In this document: piece after piece, positions 16,487-22,026 of the stretch
Numbering within the stretch: the first letter of the stretch is position 1
How the letters are laid out: every line of letters starts with the position of its first letter
From: Methylothermaceae bacterium
GTDB lineage: Bacteria > Pseudomonadota > Gammaproteobacteria > Methylococcales > Methylothermaceae
DNA length: 22,026 nt
Direction: 5' to 3'
NCBI GenBank assembly: GCA_027024125.1
Contig: JALVSV010000532.1
Coordinates: 1-22,026, forward strand
Translations under genes and position numbers: made by a program
The notes under the pieces: generated by a model
The model's database searches: none
What the model was told of the DNA's origin: nothing
What the model saw: only the letters and a program-made list of their open reading frames with translations

Positions 16487-17098
16487 GTGGCTGAGCAGAA
16501 AGAACGACGCAGTGGGATGTGGACGGTTCTCCTGATCTTCCTGATTGGGGCGGTGCCCTTTTTCGGGGCCTGGTATCTGGTCGAGCACCCTGGAATATGG
16601 GGCACTCAAGGGAATCGGGGTAGGTTGATACAACCCCCGGTGCCTGTTGAGTACGACCTGTTCCATTCCATCGGAGGACAAACTGCCAATGAGCGTTCCT
16701 TAACACAAATTCGCGGTCGCTGGGTGATCATCCATCCGGTGGTCGAAGACAATCTGGAGGCCTGCCGGAAGACCCTGGAGGATACGCGCCGATTGCATCC
16801 CCTTTTCAGTAAGGATATTCCCAGGGTAAGGCGTCTTGCCATATGGAGCGATGACACGGCGCCATCCGCTGAGCTTCTCCAGGGGTTGTTGAATGATAGA
16901 GACCTGTACCTGGCTCAAGTGGATCGCAGTTTCTACGACAGGCTGTCACGAACCATCATAAAGGCGCCGCTACGCTGTGGTCAGGTGATCATTATGGATC
17001 CATTGGGGAATATGATGATGTGGTATGATGCACGGTTCGATCCTTTCGACTTGTATCACGATCTGAAGCGTTTGCTGAGAGCTTCTCAGATTGGCTGA
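16487..17098 (+). CDS. Membrane-anchored Sco/thioredoxin-like protein lacking the CxxxC motif
   Basis: This protein of 203 residues has one N-terminal transmembrane helix (about 12-30) and a periplasmic domain. The end VIIMDPLGNMMMWY followed by DLYHDLKRLLRASQIG matches the C-terminal strand and helix of Sco-like proteins found between SURF1 and ctaA. A copper-binding CxxxC is missing. The matching segment reads VEDNLEACRKTLEDTRRL, keeping one Cys (C93), and the other Cys is C164. Copper transfer by a Sco mechanism is therefore doubtful, and an accessory assembly role is inferred from context. The GTG start has AAGGAGA nine bases upstream. The stop is 11 bp before the fusion gene. Confidence 0.8.
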   Translation: MAEQKERRSGMWTVLLIFLIGAVPFFGAWYLVEHPGIWGTQGNRGRLIQPPVPVEYDLFHSIGGQTANERSLTQIRGRWVIIHPVVEDNLEACRKTLEDTRRLHPLFSKDIPRVRRLAIWSDDTAPSAELLQGLLNDRDLYLAQVDRSFYDRLSRTIIKAPLRCGQVIIMDPLGNMMMWYDARFDPFDLYHDLKRLLRASQIG

Positions 17099-17109
17099 AT
17101 AAACAAAAC

Positions 17110-19116
17110 ATGTATAGAAAACTCGTTCTGTTGTCCCTGATATTGATCTTGCTGGCCCTTGCGACGGGGATAAACGTTCGTGCCAGCGGAGCCGGGCTGG
17201 CTTGTCCGGATGTCCCCACCTGTTTCGGTACCTGGTGGCCACCTGAGACTTTGTCCTTCGAAACCCTGAAACACTATCCAGGGTTTTTTTACGATTTCAC
17301 AATTGCCAGATTACATATGGTCCACCGTCTGGTGGCGATGGCCTCAGGAATACTGATGTTGGGGTTGTTCGCCGGGGCCTGGTGGCATCCCAAAAGGTCT
17401 CTGGCCCTGACGGGTAGCATGGGCCTGTTGCTATTGATCGGGCTACAGATTGTCTTAGGTTCGCTGATCGTGCACAGCCATCTGATGCCATTGCTGGTGA
17501 CAGCCCATTGGTTGGTGGCCGTGATCATGGTCGTGACTTCCTGGCTATGGTATCTACGTCTTTCACCCAATGAGCTTGTCGAATATACCCATACGGCTGG
17601 ACTGCGCAAATTAGCGCTGGCTGCAGGTTGGTTGACCTTGCTGCAAATGTTGCTGGGAGTCTGGGTGGGGGCAAACTATGCCACCTTGTCCTGCCCGGAT
17701 TTTCCCACGTGCGGTGGGTCCTGGATGCCGCAACCGAATTGGGGTGCGTTCGATCCCGGGAGATTGGGGTTAGCCAACCTTGGCGAATGGTCATTTCCCG
17801 ATCACGAAGCCAGGATGTTTCTGCACTGGTTGCACAGGTTAGGGGCATTACTGGTCTTCGTGGTTGTTTTCGCTTTGGGGATATCGATCAGTTCCAACCC
17901 CAAAGTTCCTCATCTGAGCAAGGTCGGGTTGTTGCTGAACTTCTTGCTTTTGGTCGTCATAGGACTGGGCTTGTCCGTCGTGATCAAGGAAGCGCCTGCC
18001 GTTTTGGTGGTTGCCCATGGTGTCACTGCAGTGATGATTTTACTGACAGTGACGGGGGTGGCGATGTTTCTGCGCCAGGGGCCGCCTGTATCGATTCTGG
18101 AGCAAGCAAAGCCGGCGGTTCCACCCGAAGCAGCTCCAGTGTCCCTGGAAGAGGTGCCTGCCAAACCTGTCAACCTCTATGACCGGCTGACTCAGCAACT
18201 TGGCAAGACCCGTACAGGGCTGACGGGATTTCTGGCCGCATTGCCCCTTGCCGGGAGAACCCTCGATCAGGAGTTGGTGGAGGAAATAGAGACCCATCTG
18301 CTGATGGCCGACGTGGGCGTTGAGGCGACCCGGGAAATCATCGATCATTTGACGACCCGGCTGGAGCATCACCAGCTTCGTGATACCAGGGAAGTGATGC
18401 GGGCATTGCACGACACTTTGCTGGAAATACTGGAGCCGTGCAGCCGGCCATTGCAGATCGACCCGACTCACAAACCGTTTGTGATTCTGGTCGTAGGCGT
18501 CAATGGAGTCGGCAAGACGACCACCATTGGAAAATTGGCCAAACGTTTACAGAATCAGGGACACAGTGTGATGTTGGCTGCAGGGGATACTTTCAGGGCT
18601 GCAGCAGTAGAGCAGCTCAAGGTCTGGGGAGCGCGGAACGGTGTGCCAGTCGTCGCCCAGGAGACGGGGGCCGATTCCGCATCGGTGATATTCGATGCAT
18701 TCCAGGCAGCTAAGGCTAGAGGTATCGACGTGCTTATTGCCGATACTGCCGGACGCCTTCATACCAAATCCAATCTGATGGAGGAATTGGCAAAAATCAA
18801 GCGGATCATGGGGAAAATAGATGCATCAGCACCCCATGAAGTGCTTTTGGTGCTGGATTCAACTACGGGTCAAAATGCCCTGTCTCAGACGGAACAATTC
18901 AATCAGGCAGTCGGGGTAACCGGGATTGTCCTGACCAAGCTGGATGGTACTGCCAAGGGTGGGGTCATTTTCGCGCTGGCCAAGCGATACGGCATTCCCA
19001 TTCGCTACATCGGCATTGGTGAAGGGGCGGATGACTTACAGGATTTCGATGCCAGAGCCTTTGTCGATGCGTTATTCGAACAACAGAGAGAAGCGGAATC
19101 TCAGCTGGTGCATTAG
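17110..19116 (+). CDS. Heme A synthase (CtaA/COX15) fused to SRP receptor GTPase FtsY
   Basis: This single uninterrupted frame of 668 codons joins two normally separate proteins. Residues 1 to about 325 form a complete COX15/CtaA, which oxidises heme O to heme A. They contain eight predicted helices, paired loop motifs CPDVPTC (32-38) and CPDFPTC (195-201), and candidate heme-ligand histidines H69/H72, H133, H239/H242 and H303. Residues about 326-355 are a Pro/Ala/Glu-rich linker. Residues about 356-662 are an FtsY NG domain: the amphipathic start YDRLTQQLGKTRTGL, the N-domain, P-loop GVNGVGKT (463-470), DTFRAAAVEQL (493-503), DTAGR (545-549), TKLDGTAKGG (609-618) and IGIGEGADDL. The usual acidic A domain is missing. 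An even number of helices puts the GTPase in the cytoplasm, so the topology is compatible with function. ftsE starts 5 bp downstream. Internal starts at ATG 18064 or GTG 18154 could also give free FtsY. Confidence 0.93.
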   Translation: MYRKLVLLSLILILLALATGINVRASGAGLACPDVPTCFGTWWPPETLSFETLKHYPGFFYDFTIARLHMVHRLVAMASGILMLGLFAGAWWHPKRSLALTGSMGLLLLIGLQIVLGSLIVHSHLMPLLVTAHWLVAVIMVVTSWLWYLRLSPNELVEYTHTAGLRKLALAAGWLTLLQMLLGVWVGANYATLSCPDFPTCGGSWMPQPNWGAFDPGRLGLANLGEWSFPDHEARMFLHWLHRLGALLVFVVVFALGISISSNPKVPHLSKVGLLLNFLLLVVIGLGLSVVIKEAPAVLVVAHGVTAVMILLTVTGVAMFLRQGPPVSILEQAKPAVPPEAAPVSLEEVPAKPVNLYDRLTQQLGKTRTGLTGFLAALPLAGRTLDQELVEEIETHLLMADVGVEATREIIDHLTTRLEHHQLRDTREVMRALHDTLLEILEPCSRPLQIDPTHKPFVILVVGVNGVGKTTTIGKLAKRLQNQGHSVMLAAGDTFRAAAVEQLKVWGARNGVPVVAQETGADSASVIFDAFQAAKARGIDVLIADTAGRLHTKSNLMEELAKIKRIMGKIDASAPHEVLLVLDSTTGQNALSQTEQFNQAVGVTGIVLTKLDGTAKGGVIFALAKRYGIPIRYIGIGEGADDLQDFDARAFVDALFEQQREAESQLVH

Positions 19117-19121
19117 CTCCC

Positions 19122-19778
19122 GTGCTGCAATTCGATCAGGTGACCAAACAGTATCCAGGGAGTGGAGAAGCCCTTAAGGGCGTCAGCTTCCGGATAGAAC
19201 GGGGTGAAATGGTGTTCATCACCGGTCATTCTGGTGCGGGTAAGAGCACCCTGCTGCGTCTGACGGCTTTGATCGAACGTCCAAGCCGTGGCAATATCCT
19301 TCTCAATGGGAAAAATGTTACCCGTTTGCCCAATCGTAAGATCCCCTTCGTCAGGCGGCGTATCGGATTGATATTTCAAGACTACCGCCTGGTTCACTAT
19401 CGAACCGTCTACGACAATGTGGCAATGCCATTGCTGATTGCGGGCTACGGCCCTGATGAGATTGACCGTCGTACCCGTGCGGCACTCAGCAAAGTTGGTC
19501 TGGCGGGACTGGAGCGGCGATTTCCAATCACCCTGTCCGGCGGCGAGCAACAAAGGGTGGGTATCGCCCGTGCTATTGTCTCCCGTCCTCCCTTGATTCT
19601 GGCTGACGAGCCCACTGGCAACCTCGATCCAGATTTGTCGATGGAAATCATGGCCATGTTTCGGGAGTTCAACCAAGTGGGCGTTACCATGATGGTGGTC
19701 AGTCACGATCAGGAACTGGTCTCCCGTTTTGCCGGTCGGGTACTGCATCTGGAGCAGGGGCGTCTGGTGGACGGGTAG
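19122..19778 (+). CDS. ftsE: Cell-division ABC transporter ATPase FtsE
   Basis: FtsE is the cytoplasmic ATPase that, with FtsX, activates periplasmic peptidoglycan hydrolases at the septum. It has 218 residues, the usual length. Walker A is GHSGAGKST (35-43), the Q-loop is Q86 in IFQDYRL, the signature is LSGGEQQ (138-144), Walker B is LILADE (158-163), and the H-loop is H195 in VSHDQ. The start is a GTG only 5 bases after the fusion gene's stop, with no strong ribosome site, so translational coupling is likely. The order ftsY-ftsE-ftsX-rpoH is the classical gammaproteobacterial cluster. Confidence 0.96.
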   Translation: MLQFDQVTKQYPGSGEALKGVSFRIERGEMVFITGHSGAGKSTLLRLTALIERPSRGNILLNGKNVTRLPNRKIPFVRRRIGLIFQDYRLVHYRTVYDNVAMPLLIAGYGPDEIDRRTRAALSKVGLAGLERRFPITLSGGEQQRVGIARAIVSRPPLILADEPTGNLDPDLSMEIMAMFREFNQVGVTMMVVSHDQELVSRFAGRVLHLEQGRLVDG

Positions 19779-19780
19779 TC

Positions 19781-20740
19781 ATGGAATCTGCGGGTAGAAA
19801 AGCTGGATTAAAGTTTATTCGGGATCGACTGCATACCTTCTTGCGCTTGCACGGTTACGCTCTGTTCTCGAGTCTTGGTGACCTGTGGCGGGCACCTGTG
19901 ATGACATTCATGACGTTGCTGGTGATTGCAGTGACCCTGGCGTTGCCTTTGACCTTCTATCTGACCTTGGCCAATCTGCAACGTCTGAGCGGTACCCTGG
20001 ATGAAAGCTGGAAGGTTTCACTCTATCTCGATCCGAAACTCAATGAAAGGGACGCCAAACCCCTGGTGGCGCGGCTAAGGAAACAGGATGCCGTCGCCAG
20101 TGTCGAATTGATAGACAAGGATACCGGGCTGGCGAAATTTCGCCATGACAGCGGCTTCGGTGACGTGCTCAAGGCTTTGCCGGAGAATCCTTTGCCAGTG
20201 GTGATCGAGATTTCACCTCGTCCCCAATGGGAATCTCCCGAACGCCTCGCTGAATTGGTGACAGAATGGGAAAAACTTCCGCAGGTCGATTTTGCTCAAT
20301 GGAACATGCACTGGCTGCAGCGACTACGGGCCTGGTTGCAACTTGCCGAGCGTGGCGTCGTGATGCTTGGGGCATTGCTGAGCCTGACGGTATTGCTGGT
20401 GGTCGGCAATACCATTCGCCTGGAACTGGAAAACCGCCACGAGGAAATAGAAGTGATGAAACTTCTGGGGGCGACTCATCGCTTCATTCGTCGTCCTTTC
20501 ATCTATTCCGGTTTCTGGTATGGGGCGAGTGGCGGATTGATGGCGTTGACTCTGGTTTGGGGGTTAAGCATTATGATGCGGTCTCCGGCCAGATCCCTGG
20601 CAGATATGTATGGTACGTCGTTTACCATCGATTTCCTGACCTTCACAGAGTGGCTGTCTTTTGCCGGATTTTCAGTGGCTTTGGGTGTCATGGGGGCCTG
20701 GCTGGTGGTCACCCGCCATCTTTGGCAACTGCGAGTCTGA
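19781..20740 (+). CDS. ftsX: Cell-division ABC transporter permease FtsX
   Basis: FtsX is the membrane partner of FtsE and relays ATP hydrolysis to periplasmic hydrolase activators. It has 319 residues. A basic cytoplasmic N-terminus of about 38 residues precedes the first helix (about 40-65). A periplasmic domain follows (about 66-190, containing WKVSLYLDPKLNERDA), then three more helices. The conserved cytoplasmic segment NRHEEIEVMKLLGATHRFIRRPF lies between the second and third helices. The ATG is 2 bases after the ftsE stop, so the two are coupled. Confidence 0.96.
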   Translation: MESAGRKAGLKFIRDRLHTFLRLHGYALFSSLGDLWRAPVMTFMTLLVIAVTLALPLTFYLTLANLQRLSGTLDESWKVSLYLDPKLNERDAKPLVARLRKQDAVASVELIDKDTGLAKFRHDSGFGDVLKALPENPLPVVIEISPRPQWESPERLAELVTEWEKLPQVDFAQWNMHWLQRLRAWLQLAERGVVMLGALLSLTVLLVVGNTIRLELENRHEEIEVMKLLGATHRFIRRPFIYSGFWYGASGGLMALTLVWGLSIMMRSPARSLADMYGTSFTIDFLTFTEWLSFAGFSVALGVMGAWLVVTRHLWQLRV

Positions 20741-20790
20741 TCTCCCTTGCATGATTCCACGGTCGCTGTATGTTGGAACTTAATAAAAAA

Positions 20791-20817
20791 TTGGCACTCT
20801 AATGGTGAGAGTGCTAA
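20791..20817. promoter_or_regulatory. CIRCE (HrcA) operator upstream of rpoH
   Basis: TTGGCACTC (20791-20799), nine bases, then GAGTGCTAA (20809-20817) match the CIRCE consensus TTAGCACTC-N9-GAGTGCTAA with a single change in the left arm. The left arm contains a good -35 (TTGGCA, 20791-20796) and the right arm a -10-like GCTAAT (20813-20818) at 16-bp spacing. HrcA bound here would directly block this promoter. It lies 36 bases before the rpoH ATG. HrcA itself is not in the window. Confidence 0.88.
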
Positions 20818-20853
20818 TCTAACAACACAAAAAACGCAAAGGGGGATAGCGAG

Positions 20854-21720
20854 ATGAGCAACGCATTGGCAATTCCTGGATTTGGCAAGTCGATCAGTTC
20901 GGTCAGTCAGTACATCTCCACCGTCAATCAGTTTCCCCGGTTGAGTGCCGAACAAGAGCGTGAGCTTGCGCTCCGTCTTCGCCGGGAAAATGATCTGGAG
21001 GCTGCAAAGCAGTTGATTATGGCCAACCTTCGCTATGTAGTGCCCATCGCCAAAGGCTATCTTGGTTATGGTTTACCACTATCCGATCTCATTCAGGAGG
21101 GCAATATCGGCCTGATGAAGGCTGTCAAGCGCTTCGATCCGGCAGTGGGAGTGCGTCTGATTTCATTTGCGGTCCACTGGATTCGTGCGGAAATACATGA
21201 ATTCATTCTTCGCAACTGGCGGATTGTGAAAATCGCCACCACCAAGGCTCAGCGCAAGCTTTTCTTCAATTTGCGCAAGGCGAAGAAACAACTCAACTGG
21301 CTCAATCAGAATGAGGCGGAAGCGCTTGCCAATGACCTTGGGGTGAAAGTGGAAACTGTGCGTGAAATGGAAAAGCGTATGAATGGAAGCGACATGGCCT
21401 TTGACGGGACTGTTGGCGATGAGGGAGAAGAGGACCATCATATCGCACCGGTTCACTATTTGAAGGCGGAGGTGGAAACCGATCCCGCACATCAGATAGA
21501 ACAGATTGAATGGCACCGTTTCGAGCATGAGCGCCTGGTACAGGCCTTGGCCGGTTTGGACGAGCGAAGCCGGGATATCTTGCAATCGCGCTGGCTCGAA
21601 GAGAAGAAAGTGACACTGCACGAACTTGCGGATAAATACGGCGTTTCGGCTGAACGGATTCGGCAACTGGAAAAAAACGCATTGAAAAAACTCAAGGCGG
21701 CCATGTCAGAAGCGGCCTGA
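20854..21720 (+). CDS. rpoH: RNA polymerase heat-shock sigma factor sigma-32
   Basis: RpoH directs RNA polymerase to heat-shock promoters. It has 288 residues. Region 1.2/2 begins near [14 protein letters not shown]. The core-binding and -10 recognition parts include [19 protein letters not shown] and [19 protein letters not shown]. The RpoH box [10 protein letters not shown] lies at 133-142. Region 4 ends with [18 protein letters not shown], the -35 helix-turn-helix. The ATG has a strong GGGGGA ribosome site. It is separated from ftsX by 113 bp and has its own CIRCE-overlapped promoter. A strong terminator follows. Confidence 0.97.
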   Translation: MSNALAIPGFGKSISSVSQYISTVNQFPRLSAEQERELALRLRRENDLEAAKQLIMANLRYVVPIAKGYLGYGLPLSDLIQEGNIGLMKAVKRFDPAVGVRLISFAVHWIRAEIHEFILRNWRIVKIATTKAQRKLFFNLRKAKKQLNWLNQNEAEALANDLGVKVETVREMEKRMNGSDMAFDGTVGDEGEEDHHIAPVHYLKAEVETDPAHQIEQIEWHRFEHERLVQALAGLDERSRDILQSRWLEEKKVTLHELADKYGVSAERIRQLEKNALKKLKAAMSEAA

Positions 21721-21782
21721 AAAAAGAATACAGAAGGTGCAGGTGTTTCAGGGACTTTGCACCACAATAAAAGAGGTAATGG

Positions 21783-21819
21783 GGCGTGATGAATGATTCA
21801 TCACGCCTTTTTGTTTTTT
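21783..21819 (+). terminator. Intrinsic terminator after rpoH
   Basis: GGCGTGATGAAT (21783-21794) and ATTCATCACGCC (21796-21807) are perfect 12-base arms around a single base (in practice an 11-bp stem with a 3-base loop). They are followed by TTTTTGTTTTTT. It is a classical Rho-independent terminator 62 bases after the rpoH stop. Confidence 0.95.
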
Positions 21820-21820
21820 A

Positions 21821-21967
21821 CCGTGAAAGTTTAGGGGAGGGGCGCGGGTGTTGGTTTTCGAGACGCCGTAAACCCATCCATGGGGGCTCGGAAACGGCCG
21901 TCCAGGCCGTTTACGCTCTCAAACCAACACCCGCGCCCCTCGGTGGTTCTTTCATGCCTCGGGGTGA
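21821..21967. repeat. Palindromic intergenic repeat, copy 2 (about 147 bp)
   Basis: The arms at 21837-21857 and 21921-21941 are a perfect 21-bp inverted repeat ending in AAACCAACACCC. Further pairing continues inward (GAGA with TCTC, then CGTAAAC 21867-21873 with GTTTACG 21909-21915). The centre holds an ACGGCC/GGCCGT hairpin. The tail at 21941-21967 matches copy 1 with one difference. It starts directly after the rpoH terminator. Confidence 0.85.
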
Positions 21968-21991
21968 GAACGGGGTCTTCATGAGTGTTAC

Positions 21992-22026
21992 CGTGAAATA
22001 TTGTGGGAGGAAGCAGGGCATTGGTT
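21992..22026. repeat. Palindromic intergenic repeat, copy 3 (partial, cut by window end)
   Basis: These 35 bases are identical to the first 35 bases of copy 1 (9076-9110), including GTGGGAGGAAGCAGGGCATT. The copy starts 24 bases after the end of copy 2, so the repeats occur in tandem here. The remainder lies outside the window. Confidence 0.85.

Noticed and set aside
18041..18180. CtaA-FtsY fusion dismissed as an assembly chimera
   Set aside because: The junction is in frame without a stop, has a plausible flexible linker, places the GTPase on the correct side of the membrane, and is followed by the expected ftsE-ftsX-rpoH. Read data are still needed to exclude it fully.
21736..21763. GGTGCA/TGCACC as an additional rpoH terminator
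   Set aside because: The stem is only 6 bp with a 16-base loop and no T-run. The strong terminator is 20 bases further on.
21821..22026. Tandem palindromic repeats as a CRISPR array
   Set aside because: Units are about 145 bp, differ in stem sequence, and lack short identical repeats with unique spacers. No cas gene is present.

Overview
The window looks like a chromosomal segment of a gammaproteobacterium. The ftsY-ftsE-ftsX-rpoH order, BioC, and a proteobacterial aa3-type oxidase cluster point there. A set of sterol-biosynthesis genes suggests a sterol-producing methanotroph of the Methylococcales type. That placement is inferred from gene content, because no methane-oxidation gene or rRNA lies in the window.

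Region 1 (about 1-8550) is a sterol locus with alternating orientation. It holds a DHCR24-type delta-24 sterol reductase (+), an oxidosqualene cyclase (-), a squalene monooxygenase (+) and an HpnN/BstA-like RND transporter (-). The cyclase and the monooxygenase diverge from a 432-bp intergenic region. Together these genes would epoxidise squalene, cyclise it, saturate the side chain, and probably move the product between membranes. The cyclase carries the Tyr/His/Ile residue set known from cycloartenol synthases rather than the lanosterol-synthase set. C-4 and C-14 processing enzymes are not in the window.

Region 2 (about 8550-10050) starts with a 728-bp stretch without a convincing gene. It contains one copy of a palindromic, roughly 145-bp repeat. 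Then comes bioC (biotin synthesis), which stands alone.

Region 3 (about 10040-17100) is a cytochrome c oxidase locus. It has a Caa3_CtaG-type assembly protein (-), a DUF2244 protein, coxB with a fused cytochrome c domain, coxA, a 35-aa single-helix protein, coxC, a DUF2909 protein (-), SURF1 and a degenerate Sco-like membrane protein. The Cox11-type CuB chaperone usual between coxA and coxC is absent. So are ctaB/cyoE and a canonical sco gene.

Region 4 (17110-21720) begins with the most unusual gene here. It is one 668-codon reading frame joining a complete heme A synthase (CtaA/COX15) to the NG GTPase of the SRP receptor FtsY. It is followed tightly by ftsE and ftsX, then by rpoH under its own promoter, which overlaps a near-perfect CIRCE (HrcA) operator. 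The fusion therefore couples the end of the oxidase cluster to the start of the ftsYEX-rpoH cluster.

After the rpoH terminator lie a second full copy of the palindromic repeat and the start of a third, running off the window edge. The stem sequences of the two full copies differ by compensatory changes.
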